From Luteitalea sp. (GTDB lineage Bacteria; Acidobacteriota; Vicinamibacteria; Vicinamibacterales; Vicinamibacteraceae), in the NCBI GenBank assembly GCA_009377605.1, contig WHTT01000020.1, positions 27,394 to 85,462 on the forward strand: 58,069 bases of DNA, in the 5' to 3' direction. Below are positions 1 to 7,613 of the stretch, in pieces. Within the stretch, counting starts at the first letter, position 1, and the number at the start of each line of letters is the position of its first letter. Position numbers and translations under genes: made by a program. The notes under the pieces are model-generated. The model did no database searches and was not told the origin of the DNA. It saw only the letters and a program-made list of their open reading frames with translations.

Positions 1-2
1 AC

Positions 3-329
3 GAACAGGCGGAGCAGTACTCACACCTGGCCACTACCATCGTGCTGACACCCACGGGGCGTGTGTCGCGGTACTTCTACGGGATCCAGCCGGCGCCTCG
101 TGACGTGCGCCTCGGCTTGGTGGAGGCTTCGCAGCACCTGATCGGCACGTTGGCCGATCAGGTGCTGCTCTACTGCTTCCACTACGACCCGACGACGGGA
201 CGCTACGGCTGGGTGGCCATCAACTTGCTTCGGGCCGGCGGCGTGCTGCTTCTGGTCACCGGTGTGCTCTTCTGGGGTGTGATGTGGCGCCGCGAGCGAC
301 GCGGCGTGTATGCGCGGATTGAGAGATGA
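3..329 (+). CDS. SCO1/SenC-type copper chaperone, 3' part
   Basis: The reading frame is open from the window edge, so the 5' end is missing. The visible part has the end of a SCO thioredoxin-like fold (HLATTIVLTPTGRVSRYFYG, then FHYDPTTGRYG) followed by a C-terminal membrane helix (about 20 hydrophobic residues ending GVMWRRERR). SCO proteins deliver copper to the CuA site of cytochrome c oxidase, on the periplasmic side of the inner membrane. The CxxxC and His copper ligands would be upstream and cannot be checked. The TGA stop overlaps the ATG of the subunit II gene (ATGA), so the two are probably translationally coupled in one oxidase operon. The C-terminal anchor is typical of SCO proteins encoded with caa3 oxidases. 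Confidence 0.85.
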   Translation, partial: EQAEQYSHLATTIVLTPTGRVSRYFYGIQPAPRDVRLGLVEASQHLIGTLADQVLLYCFHYDPTTGRYGWVAINLLRAGGVLLLVTGVLFWGVMWRRERRGVYARIER

Positions 330-1321
330 CGTTTCCGTTCATGCCGGAACAAGCGTCCACGATGGCGGCGAGCGTGGACAACCTGTTCTTCTTCCTGCTC
401 GCTGTCTCGGCGTTCTTCGCGGTCTTGATCGCCGTGCTGGTGGTCGTGTTCGCCGTGAAGTACCGGCGCGTCCACGAGGCGTCGGTCGGAGCGCCGATTC
501 ACGGCGGCCTCGTGCTCGAGCTGACCTGGACGATCATCCCGCTGGGCATTGCCATGGTGATGTTCGTCTGGGGGGCGAGCGTGTACTTCGACTTGGCGCG
601 GGTCCCCCAGAACGCCGTCGAGATCTACATCACCGGCAAGCGGTGGATGTGGAAAGCGCAGCACCTGACCGGCCAGAAGGAGATCAACGCCCTGCACGTG
701 CCCGTGGGGCAACCCGTGAAGCTGATCATCCAGTCCGAGGATGTCATCCACAGCTTCTTCATCCCCGCATTCCGCGCCAAAATGGATGCGGTGCCCGGCC
801 GGATCACGACGATGTGGTTCGAGGCAACCAAGCCGGGCCGCTACCACTTGTTCTGCGCGGAGTACTGCGGCACCAACCACTCCGGGATGACGGGATATGT
901 CGAAGTGATGGAGCCGAGCGCCTTCCAGACGTGGCTGGGTGGCGGCGCGCAAGAGGGCTCTCTGGCCGAGGCGGGGGAGCAGTTGTTCAACAAGCTGGGA
1001 TGCGCCACGTGCCACAGCGGTGACTCGCAAGCGCGCGGCCCCAATCTGGAGGGGGTCTTCGGCACGACGGTGACCCTGGCCAACGGGCAGCAAGTACTGT
1101 TCGACGAGGAGTACGCGCGTGAGTCGATCCTCAACCCCCAAGCGAAGATGGTCGAGGGCTACCTACCGCTCATGCCGACCTTCCAGGGGCTGGTCAACGA
1201 GGAGGGTCTCGCGCAGTTGATCGAGTACGTGAAGTCGCTGTCGCAGGGCGGCGCGACACCCACACCCACACCTGCCGCGGTTCCGGGGAGCACCCCGAAG
1301 CCGCAGCCGTCGGACCCGTGA
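326..1321 (+). CDS. coxB: cytochrome c oxidase subunit II with fused cytochrome c (caa3 type)
   Basis: Subunit II takes electrons from the periplasmic donor through CuA. Two N-terminal helices are visible (about residues 14-41 and 61-85), then the cupredoxin domain with the CuA loop C177-AEY-C181, H185 and M188 ([12 protein letters not shown]). A class I cytochrome c domain follows: haem site C226-AT-C229-H230 and a likely axial Met at M283 (LPLMPTF). The C-terminus is a short Thr/Pro-rich tail. The fused cytochrome makes this a caa3-type oxidase, which can be reduced by a diffusible carrier without a separate cytochrome c. The start overlaps the SCO stop, and the subunit I gene follows 16 bp downstream. 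Confidence 0.96.
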   Translation: MTFPFMPEQASTMAASVDNLFFFLLAVSAFFAVLIAVLVVVFAVKYRRVHEASVGAPIHGGLVLELTWTIIPLGIAMVMFVWGASVYFDLARVPQNAVEIYITGKRWMWKAQHLTGQKEINALHVPVGQPVKLIIQSEDVIHSFFIPAFRAKMDAVPGRITTMWFEATKPGRYHLFCAEYCGTNHSGMTGYVEVMEPSAFQTWLGGGAQEGSLAEAGEQLFNKLGCATCHSGDSQARGPNLEGVFGTTVTLANGQQVLFDEEYARESILNPQAKMVEGYLPLMPTFQGLVNEEGLAQLIEYVKSLSQGGATPTPTPAAVPGSTPKPQPSDP

Positions 1322-1337
1322 AGACGAGGACACGGTC

Positions 1338-3047
1338 ATGCACGATGTACGCAGCACTGATCCTGAAGGCGAGGCGTTCCAGACCGAGGTCCAGCCGCGG
1401 GTTCACTATCTGAACGCGACGCACGGCATTGCGGCGTGGCTCCTCACGAAGGACCACAAGCGTATCGGCCTGCTCTATCTGTTTGCGATCTCGGTCTTCT
1501 TCCTGATCGGCGGGGTGTTCGCGATGTTGGTGCGGCTCGAGCTGCTGACGCCAGAGGGGGATCTGCTCAGCTCGGAGGCCTACAACACGGCGTTCTCGAT
1601 GCACGGCATCATCATGGTGTTCTTCTTCCTGGTGCCGTCGATTCCCGCCGTGTTCGGCAACTTCTTCCTGCCGATCATGATCGGCGCGAAGGATGTCGCC
1701 TTCCCGAAGCTCAACCTGATGAGCTGGTACATCGCGATGATTGCCGGCTTCATGATCCTCACGACGCTGCTGATGGGCGGCGTCGACACCGGTTGGACCT
1801 TTTACCCGCCGTACAGCACCACCGGCTCGACCTCCAATGTCGTTCTGGCCGCATTGGCGATCTTCGTGATGGGCTTCTCGTCGATCTTGACGGGGCTCAA
1901 CTTCATCGTGACCGTGCACACGATGCGTGCCCCTGGAATGACCTGGGGCCGGCTGCCGCTCTTCGTGTGGGCGCAGTACGCGACGAGCCTCATCATGGTG
2001 CTCGGGACGCCGGTGCTCGCGATCACGCTGGGCCTGGTCTTCGCGGAGCGGGTCTTCCATTTCGGCATCTTCGATCCGAAGCTCGGTGGCGACCCGATCC
2101 TGTTCCAACACTTGTTCTGGTTCTACTCGCACCCGGCGGTGTACATCATGATCTTGCCGGGCATGGGCGTCATCAGCGAGCTGGTGGCCGCGTTCTCGCG
2201 CAAGCAGGTCTTCGGCTACAACTTCATCGCCGCCTCGAGCCTCGCCATTGCCATCGTCGGATTCCTCGTGTGGGGCCACCATCTCTTCACGAGCGGTCAA
2301 TCCGCCTATGCAGCGCTGGTCTTCTCGGTGCTGAGCTTCATTGTTGCGATTCCGTCGGCCATCAAGGTGTTCAACTGGACGGCCACGCTCTACCGTGGCT
2401 CCATCTCGCTTCAGTCGCCGATGCTCTACGCGCTCGGCTTCATCGGCCTGTTCACGATCGGAGGATTGACCGGCCTGTTCCTCGCGGCGCTGGGCCTCGA
2501 CCTCCACATGCAGGACACGTACTTCGTGATTGCGCACTTCCACTACATCATGGTGGGCGGGACGCTATTGGCGTACTTGGGCGCCTTGCACTACTGGTGG
2601 CCGAAGATCACGGGACGTCTCTACACGGAGGGGTGGGCCAAGGTGGCGGCCGTCACGGTGTTCGTCGGCTTCAACCTGACCTTCTTCCCGCAGTTCCTCG
2701 TGGGCTATCTCGGTATGCCGCGGCGGTACCATGCCTACGTGCCGGAGTTCCAAGTGCTCAACGTGCTCTCGACAGCCGGCGCGTCGATCCTCGCCATCGG
2801 CTTCATCCTGCCAGCCTGCTACCTCCTCCACTCTTTGTTCAAGGGAGAGATTGCGGGACGCAACCCGTGGGGTGCATACGGTCTCGAGTGGGACACGACG
2901 ACGCCGCCGCCGCCATCCAATTTCGAGGTGACGCCGATCGTGACACGCCCTGCGTACGCCTACACCCACGCCGACGTCGTGGAGCCCTACGGCGGCACCA
3001 CGGAGGGATCGGGCGAGTCGGGCGGGCAGGAGGTGCGGAGTGTCTGA
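1338..3047 (+). CDS. coxA: cytochrome c oxidase subunit I (A2-family haem-copper oxidase)
   Basis: This is the catalytic O2-reducing, proton-pumping subunit, 569 residues with about 12 membrane helices. The CuB/Tyr crosslink motif reads Y263-S-H265-P-A-V-Y269. The glutamate of the usual GHPEVY motif (A1 family) is absent and the YSHPxV signature of the A2 family is present, as in Rhodothermus and Thermus caa3 enzymes. Other ligands are seen: H314-H315 (CuB) and H400-x-H402 (haem a3 and haem a, in [10 protein letters not shown]). The 3' end overlaps the GTG start of subunit III by 8 bp, and the SD sequence AGGAGG for subunit III lies inside this gene. Confidence 0.97.
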   Translation: MHDVRSTDPEGEAFQTEVQPRVHYLNATHGIAAWLLTKDHKRIGLLYLFAISVFFLIGGVFAMLVRLELLTPEGDLLSSEAYNTAFSMHGIIMVFFFLVPSIPAVFGNFFLPIMIGAKDVAFPKLNLMSWYIAMIAGFMILTTLLMGGVDTGWTFYPPYSTTGSTSNVVLAALAIFVMGFSSILTGLNFIVTVHTMRAPGMTWGRLPLFVWAQYATSLIMVLGTPVLAITLGLVFAERVFHFGIFDPKLGGDPILFQHLFWFYSHPAVYIMILPGMGVISELVAAFSRKQVFGYNFIAASSLAIAIVGFLVWGHHLFTSGQSAYAALVFSVLSFIVAIPSAIKVFNWTATLYRGSISLQSPMLYALGFIGLFTIGGLTGLFLAALGLDLHMQDTYFVIAHFHYIMVGGTLLAYLGALHYWWPKITGRLYTEGWAKVAAVTVFVGFNLTFFPQFLVGYLGMPRRYHAYVPEFQVLNVLSTAGASILAIGFILPACYLLHSLFKGEIAGRNPWGAYGLEWDTTTPPPPSNFEVTPIVTRPAYAYTHADVVEPYGGTTEGSGESGGQEVRSV

Positions 3048-3753
3048 CGCAGTGCACGTCGAGCATGCCGGGGTCGTGGGTCACGGGCATCATCCCGCGC
3101 TGCAGCATCACTTCGACGATCTCGCGCAGCAGCAGCGCGCAGCAATGCTCGGAATGTGGGTCTTCCTGCTCACCGAAGTGCTCTTCTTCGGCGGCTTGTT
3201 CATGGCCTACATCCTCTACCGCGGGTGGTATACGGAGGCTTTTCACGAGGCGAGCCGCCATCTGTCGGTGGGCTGGGGCTTCTTCAATACCCTCGTGCTC
3301 ATCGCGAGCAGTCTGACGATGGCGCTTGCCGTGCGCGCGGGACAGACGACGAACCGGCGGGGACAGCTCCTGTTCCTGACCCTGACGATCGTTCTGGGCA
3401 CCGCCTTCCTCGGTGTCAAGGTCATCGAGTACGCTGACAAGTTCACTCATCACCTCGTACCAGGTGCCCATTTCGCATTCACCCCGTCGGCGCTCGCACC
3501 CGGAGCCGAGCTCTTTTTCTCGCTGTACTTTGCGATGACGGGGCTGCACGCCCTACATATGATCATCGGCGCCGGGATCATGCTCGTCATGCTCTACATG
3601 GCATGGCGCGGGCGCTTCAGCACCGAGTGGTACACGCCGCTCGAGATATCCGGCCTGTACTGGCACTTCGTGGACATCGTCTGGATCTTTCTCTTCCCGT
3701 TGCTCTATCTGATTGGCGGCTTGTCCGTCTTCGGGGGTGGGGCTGGACACTGA
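3040..3753 (+). CDS. coxC: cytochrome c oxidase subunit III
   Basis: This is a 237-residue hydrophobic protein with the usual subunit III architecture: a soluble N-terminal stretch rich in His, then about six to seven helices with [18 protein letters not shown] early and [19 protein letters not shown] at the end, both typical of the family. The GTG start at 3040 lies 7 bases after an AGGAGG inside coxA. It stabilises the core oxidase and feeds the D proton channel. The gene lies between subunits I and IV in the same operon. Confidence 0.95.
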   Translation: MSDAVHVEHAGVVGHGHHPALQHHFDDLAQQQRAAMLGMWVFLLTEVLFFGGLFMAYILYRGWYTEAFHEASRHLSVGWGFFNTLVLIASSLTMALAVRAGQTTNRRGQLLFLTLTIVLGTAFLGVKVIEYADKFTHHLVPGAHFAFTPSALAPGAELFFSLYFAMTGLHALHMIIGAGIMLVMLYMAWRGRFSTEWYTPLEISGLYWHFVDIVWIFLFPLLYLIGGLSVFGGGAGH

Positions 3754-3774
3754 CGAAGGCAGGTGAGTGCATAT

Positions 3775-4074
3775 ATGTCGTCTGACCACATCGTGCCCGT
3801 GCGCGTTTATCTCACGATCTTCACCGCCCTCGTGGTGGGCACCGTCGCGACCGTCGCGGTCGCTGGCGTTGACCTCGGTTGGCTCAATACCCCAGTCGCG
3901 TTGGCCATTGCCATCACCAAGGCCAGCCTCGTCGTGCTCTTCTTCATGCACGTGAGGTACTCGCCGCGCCTGATACAGCTCACCGCTGTGGCCGGCTTCA
4001 TCTGGTTCCTGATCATGGTCACCTTCACGCTGAGCGACTACCTCACCCGCGACATCCTCGCCCTCGGAAAATAG
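3775..4074 (+). CDS. cytochrome c oxidase subunit IV (prokaryotic COX4-like)
   Basis: This is a small membrane protein of about 99 residues with three predicted helices (VYLTIFTALVVGTVATVAVA; VALAIAITKASLVVLFFMHV; LTAVAGFIWFLIMVTFTL). The ATKASLVVLFFMHV-type stretch is characteristic of bacterial subunit IV of caa3 and related oxidases, an accessory subunit of the core complex. I prefer the ATG at 3775, which has AGGTGA 8 bases upstream. An in-frame GTG at 3763 would add four residues. It is the last gene of the oxidase operon; a strong palindrome follows at 4094. Confidence 0.88.
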   Translation: MSSDHIVPVRVYLTIFTALVVGTVATVAVAGVDLGWLNTPVALAIAITKASLVVLFFMHVRYSPRLIQLTAVAGFIWFLIMVTFTLSDYLTRDILALGK

Positions 4075-4088
4075 GAATCAAGGATTCG

Positions 4089-4140
4089 AAAAAGGAACCG
4101 GGTACCTTTTCGGTCGCGAAAAGGTACCCGGTTCCCTTTT
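4089..4140. repeat. family A palindrome (copy A1), possible bidirectional terminator
   Basis: Perfect 19-bp arms GGAACCGGGTACCTTTTCG (4094-4112) and its complement (4117-4135) enclose a 4-nt loop. The left flank is A-rich and the right flank ends in TTTT, so the transcript of either strand would form a stem followed by U residues. It lies between the convergent oxidase operon (+) and haem-binding gene (-), where a two-way terminator makes sense. The same core recurs at 33718-33759 and 55947-56000, so it is also a dispersed repeat. Confidence 0.85.
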
Positions 4141-4192
4141 AGTCGCGGCAGTCGAGCCACCGACGACAGCAAGACGCTGTGAGGAGCCGGCG

Positions 4193-4648
4193 CTACTGTT
4201 CAGCGAAGAGCTCGTCGATGGCCTCGTTCGTCCAGGCGCAGAGTCGCTGCACGTCCTGTTCACGAAGACGGGCTTCGGGATGGAGCCAGACGTACCGAGG
4301 CAGCGGCATCGTCTCTCGTTTGACTTCCGTACATATCTCATCGAGCAGATCGGCGCTCTCCTCGGTCGAGAAACGCCAATCCGACAGGTTCCAGTGACGT
4401 CGGCCTTGGTCGACATCCCACGCAACGCCCCACATCAACGGGGCCACGTGGCTATACCAGGGCCAGCGCGTCTCGCTCGAATGGCAGTCGCGACACGCGC
4501 GCTCGAGGATGTTGTCCACGTCGGCCGGCACGCCGACCCGCGACTGCAACGTGCGCTTCGAGTCGACAGGAGGATTGGTGCGCGCCGGCCGGTAGAGCTG
4601 TATCGCGAGGAACAGGACGAAGAGGACGAGGACAACGCGTTTGACCAT
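4193..4648 (-). CDS. haem-binding domain protein (single CxxCH, periplasmic, membrane-anchored)
   Basis: This is a 151-residue protein with an N-terminal hydrophobic segment (MVKRVVLVLFVLFLAIQLYR) and one c-type haem site C52-RD-C55-H56, followed by ETRWPWYSHVAPLMW, typical of the haem-binding domain family (PF14376 type). It should be a periplasmic electron carrier or haem-holding protein tethered to the inner membrane. The frame is open further upstream, but that extension is translated from a family B palindrome, so I start at the ATG at 4648, just outside the repeat. No good SD is visible there. It is the last gene of the set cytochrome c lipoprotein, DUF5777 barrel, haem-binding protein, with the B repeat inserted before it. 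Confidence 0.8.
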   Translation of the reverse strand: MVKRVVLVLFVLFLAIQLYRPARTNPPVDSKRTLQSRVGVPADVDNILERACRDCHSSETRWPWYSHVAPLMWGVAWDVDQGRRHWNLSDWRFSTEESADLLDEICTEVKRETMPLPRYVWLHPEARLREQDVQRLCAWTNEAIDELFAEQ

Positions 4649-4655
4649 ACGCAGA

Positions 4656-4713
4656 GAAACGGGGACAGCCCCGGTATTCCAACATGCGACAAACGGGGGC
4701 TGTCCCCGTTTCA
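4656..4713. repeat. family B palindrome (copy B1) ending on the stop codon of the DUF5777 gene
   Basis: The left arm GAAACGGGGACAGCCCC (4656-4672) is complementary to 4696-4712, with a 23-nt centre. The right end reads GTTTCA, where TCA (4711-4713) is the reverse complement of the TGA stop of the gene starting at 5613. The left end lies 7 bp from the start codon of the haem-binding gene, displacing any normal SD. Confidence 0.9.
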
Positions 4714-5613
4714 AAAGAACTTGCGCGTGATGTTGAAGCCGAGATACCAGGTGTCGCTCGAGACGCCCCCGCGCGCAAGCTGGCCCATCGTCGTGGCCAG
4801 CGTGTTCGAGAAGTTCAGCTGGAACACGTGGCCGCCGACACGCTTCTCGATCGCAAAGCTCCCCGCATGGGCACCAGGGTCGTAGCCCGCGACCCGCGGC
4901 GTGATCTCTCCTGTCACGTAGACAGACGGCCTGATGCGCAGTCGCCCGCCGATCCCGATCATGAACGTGTCGTTGTCATCCACGAGCTCCGAGGGTTGGG
5001 GATTCGTGTTGTTGACCCAGATCGGCTCGACGTAGAGTACGCCGTACCTACTGAACTTGCGCGACACGATGACACCCAGGGCTGGCGAGTAGCTGTCACG
5101 AAAGTTGTTCGTTCCATCCACGCTCGCATGCAAGGCAAGGCCGAATGGCCGCCCACCGCGTTCGGGCAAGAGGTCATACGTGCCAAAGAACTCGATGGTC
5201 TTCTCGTTATTGGTGCGGTGCAGGCCTACCTGGAGGCCGCGCCAGAGGCCAAAGCGATATTCCAAGCCAATCTGCGCGGCGGCGTCCAGACCAAACAGAT
5301 CAGAGACGAGATCGCCAAAGTCCCCCTCACCGAGCGGTCGCGAGAACCGGTGCGTGACGCGAAAGGCGCTGCCAAAGCGCGGTAGCCGCAGCGAGGTCGG
5401 GAGGTTGACCACCGTGTAGTCCGGCTGCACTGGGTCGGGCCGCCGATCGAGTGAGTCGCTATCGGCCTCTTCCTGGTCGGCGTCCGCCGTGGAGCCGTCT
5501 GAATGTGGCACCTCTTGCGCCAGGGCCGTACTTGCTGGGGCGAGAGCCGCCAACGCGAGCGCCAGCGCCAGCGTCAGCGTCAGTGCGAGCGCGGGTGATG
5601 TGTTCTTAATCAT
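4711..5613 (-). CDS. DUF5777-family outer-membrane beta-barrel protein
   Basis: This is a 300-residue protein with an Ala/Leu/Thr signal peptide (cleavage likely after ALAQ, about residue 33), an acidic linker, then alternating beta strands ending in an aromatic residue (FNITRKFF), the usual outer-membrane barrel signature. The sequence resembles the DUF5777 family, often encoded with multihaem or single-haem cytochromes; its function is not established. The start overlaps the stop of the cytochrome c lipoprotein gene (5606-5613), so the two are coupled. The stop codon coincides with the end of repeat B1. The signal peptide is encoded by a hexanucleotide-like tandem repeat (about 5554-5595). 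Confidence 0.8.
   Translation of the reverse strand: MIKNTSPALALTLTLALALALAALAPASTALAQEVPHSDGSTADADQEEADSDSLDRRPDPVQPDYTVVNLPTSLRLPRFGSAFRVTHRFSRPLGEGDFGDLVSDLFGLDAAAQIGLEYRFGLWRGLQVGLHRTNNEKTIEFFGTYDLLPERGGRPFGLALHASVDGTNNFRDSYSPALGVIVSRKFSRYGVLYVEPIWVNNTNPQPSELVDDNDTFMIGIGGRLRIRPSVYVTGEITPRVAGYDPGAHAGSFAIEKRVGGHVFQLNFSNTLATTMGQLARGGVSSDTWYLGFNITRKFF
5554..5595. repeat. hexanucleotide tandem repeat in a signal-peptide coding region
   Basis: GCGAGC/GCCAGC/GTCAGC units are repeated about seven times and encode the Leu-Ala/Leu-Thr run of the DUF5777 protein signal peptide. Such a tract can gain or lose six bases without shifting the frame. Confidence 0.6.
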
Positions 5614-6067
5614 TGCGAGCTCCGAGTTGAATCCAACGCTCGATAACGAGGACCTGGCCCTCCGTCAGATAAGGTGGTCCGTTGCGTGGCATACGAAGGC
5701 CGATGATGCCGGCAGTACCCTGCAGCTTTTGCATCAGATAGCTGCCCGCCGGATCGCCGGGAACCACATGGACAGCGCCTTCCCTCTGCCGGCTTGGCGC
5801 GTTCACGAGCGCCGCATAGGGATCGCGTGAAAGGTCGAGGCCTCCAGCAGGAGGCCGCCCGGCGCTGGTGTGACATGCCACACATGCCGTGCGTCCGGCG
5901 GCGTCGGTGCTTTCGAGGATGTTCTCGCGAATGTTGGAGAACGTTGGCTCGAGCGACGGTGTGGGGCCGGTGATCTCCGACAGCTTTTCGTCACACGCGA
6001 GACCAGTGATCGCGATGGCGACGAGCAGCACCCGCATCGAGACGGCACGTAGCGGCACGAACCTCAT
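5606..6067 (-). CDS. cytochrome c lipoprotein
   Basis: This is a 153-residue protein. The lipobox ITGLAC puts the lipidated cysteine at C25, so the protein is membrane-anchored in the periplasm or outer membrane. One haem site C62-VA-C65-H66 is followed by a domain with LRMPRNGPPYL, giving a likely axial Met, as in planctomycete-type cytochrome c domains. The start at 6067 is supported by AGGAGG 8 bases upstream. It is the first gene behind the sigma-54 promoter at 6098-6113 and overlaps the DUF5777 gene by 8 bp. Likely role: electron transfer near the outer membrane, with the partner unknown. Confidence 0.85.
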   Translation of the reverse strand: MRFVPLRAVSMRVLLVAIAITGLACDEKLSEITGPTPSLEPTFSNIRENILESTDAAGRTACVACHTSAGRPPAGGLDLSRDPYAALVNAPSRQREGAVHVVPGDPAGSYLMQKLQGTAGIIGLRMPRNGPPYLTEGQVLVIERWIQLGARND

Positions 6068-6097
6068 GCTGAGAACCTCCTAGTCCGCGGAGAACCC

Positions 6098-6113
6098 AGC
6101 AAGGCCGGTGCCG
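6098..6113 (-). promoter_or_regulatory. sigma-54 (-24/-12) promoter
   Basis: Read on the minus strand the site is CGGCACCGGCCTTGCT. GGCAC and TTGCT match the consensus elements, and the 10 nt between GG and GC is the exact sigma-54 spacing. Transcription would start near 6087, just upstream of the AGGAGG that serves the cytochrome c gene. A GAFTGA-containing NtrC-type activator is encoded immediately upstream (6233-7597). Confidence 0.75.
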
Positions 6114-6174
6114 GCCGCACGCCTGGTAAACAGGTCGAATTCGGCAACTCGTGCCGGTAAAGTCTTTCCCTTGG

Positions 6175-6224
6175 CGTAAGGGCTTACGTTGCACGTAACC
6201 ACGAAGGGTCGGACGGTCGTGGTT
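6175..6224. promoter_or_regulatory. candidate upstream activator sites for the NtrC-type regulator
   Basis: Three dyads lie side by side: CGTAAGGGCTTACG (6175-6188, perfect 6-bp arms), GTTGCACGTAAC (6188-6199, one mismatch) and AACCACGA/TCGTGGTT (6197-6204 and 6217-6224). They sit about 90-135 bp upstream of the predicted sigma-54 start, the usual distance for enhancer sites. The last one could instead be a terminator or pause hairpin after the regulator gene, whose stop is at 6233-6235. Confidence 0.45.
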
Positions 6225-6232
6225 CAACGTCG

Positions 6233-7597
6233 CTAATCGACGCGATGCTTGGAAAGGTAGTAGCTGAGCGCCCGCTGACTGATGCCCATGAGCTCAGCGG
6301 CGTCCTTCTTGACGCCGCGCGATGCCTCGAGCGCGCGCGTGAGCGTCTCACGCTCGACCCAGTCGAGATTTTGGTGGAGGTCGCTCGATGGTAGGACGGT
6401 CGACGGCGAGCCGAGCGACGCCGGCCAAGAGATGGCGTCTGCCGTGATCGTGGGTGTCGCAGACAGCACAACGGCGCGCTCGATGGCGTTCTCGAGCTCG
6501 CGGATATTGCCTGGCCAGTCGTAGGCCGAGAGCCGATCGAGCGCCGCTTGATCGAGTCGCTCGATGCGCCGTCCCGCGCGCTTTGCATGCTTGCGCACGA
6601 AGTGTTCCGCCAGCACCGGGATGTCTTCTCGACGCTCACGGAGCGGTGGAATACGAATCGGGATGACCGTCAGCCGATAATACAAATCCTCGAGAAAACG
6701 GCCCTCGCGGCCAAGCGCCGCGAGGTCTCGATTCGTCGCGGCAATCACGCGGACGTCGACCCGCTGGCTACGCTCGCTGCCGAGCGGCTCGAACTCGCGC
6801 TCTTGCAAGACCCGCAGGAGCTTGGCCTGCACCGTGAGGCTGATCATCCCAATCTCGTCGAGAAACAGCGTGCCGCCATCTGCCAGGGCGAAGCGTCCCT
6901 TCTTGTTCGAGATCGCCCCCGTGAACGCTCCACGCACGTGGCCGAAGAGCTCGGATTCGAGCAGTGTTTCCGGGAGTGCCGCGCAGTTGACCTTGATGAG
7001 CGGCATGTGACGCTCGGCGCTGTGCGCGTGGATGGCGCGTGCCACCAGCTCCTTTCCCGTGCCCGTCTCCCCCATGATGAAGACCGTGCTCTTCGATCCG
7101 GCGACGAGCTCCGCCTGGCGTATCACCTCCTGCATCGCGCGGCTCCGTCCGACGATGCCGTAGTGATTGAACTCTTCGTCGCGCTCCGACAACAGATATC
7201 GGTGCTCTGTGCGAAGGCGTTGATGCTCCAAGGCGCGACCGACGACAACGATGAGCTCGTCGACCTCGAACGGCTTCTGCAAGTAGTCGAACGCGCCGAG
7301 CTTCATGGCGGCTATGGCGCCTTCCACGGTTGCGTGTGCCGTGATCATGACGACCTGGGGCCGATCGCTGTCTGCAACGGTCGCCGAGAGCTCGCGAATC
7401 AACTCCAGCCCCGTCATCCCTGGCATCAAGTTGTCGACGACCAGGACATCGAAGAGCCGCTGACCGAGCAGTTGTCGCGCCTCCGCAGCGCTGCCCGCGC
7501 AGAGCACCTCGTGGCCATCGTCACCAAGGGCCGACGCGAGCAACGTTCGAATCTTCACCTCGTCATCGACGATGAGAACGGAGCCACGAACCGTCAT
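6233..7597 (-). CDS. NtrC-family sigma-54 response regulator
   Basis: This is a 454-residue protein with three domains. The receiver domain (1-120) has D11-D12, phosphoacceptor D55 (VVDNLMPG) and K in YLQKPF. The AAA+ domain (about 149-380) has Walker A GETGTGKE, the GAFTGA loop that contacts sigma-54, and Walker B GGTLFLDEIG. The C-terminus has a Fis-type helix-turn-helix (DAAELMGISQRALSYYLSKH). It activates sigma-54 promoters when phosphorylated by the kinase encoded 16 bp upstream. The best candidate target is the promoter at 6098-6113 just downstream. The stimulus is unknown. Confidence 0.95.
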   Translation of the reverse strand: MTVRGSVLIVDDEVKIRTLLASALGDDGHEVLCAGSAAEARQLLGQRLFDVLVVDNLMPGMTGLELIRELSATVADSDRPQVVMITAHATVEGAIAAMKLGAFDYLQKPFEVDELIVVVGRALEHQRLRTEHRYLLSERDEEFNHYGIVGRSRAMQEVIRQAELVAGSKSTVFIMGETGTGKELVARAIHAHSAERHMPLIKVNCAALPETLLESELFGHVRGAFTGAISNKKGRFALADGGTLFLDEIGMISLTVQAKLLRVLQEREFEPLGSERSQRVDVRVIAATNRDLAALGREGRFLEDLYYRLTVIPIRIPPLRERREDIPVLAEHFVRKHAKRAGRRIERLDQAALDRLSAYDWPGNIRELENAIERAVVLSATPTITADAISWPASLGSPSTVLPSSDLHQNLDWVERETLTRALEASRGVKKDAAELMGISQRALSYYLSKHRVD

Positions 7598-7613
7598 GGA
7601 TTAGGGGCCCCTC

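Noticed and set aside
1194-2543. Long open frame (449 codons) antisense to coxA
   Set aside because: Composition is Arg/His/Glu-rich with no domain; it mirrors the codon pattern of the certain coxA gene on the other strand.
1436-3316. 626-codon open frame in another frame of coxA/coxC
   Set aside because: Arg/His-rich shadow with no motif, fully overlapped by two certain genes.
6142-6156. CGGCAACTCGTGCCG, which on the minus strand looks like GGCAC...TTGC of a sigma-54 promoter
   Set aside because: Only 8 nt between GG and GC, two fewer than sigma-54 needs; it is better read as a small dyad.
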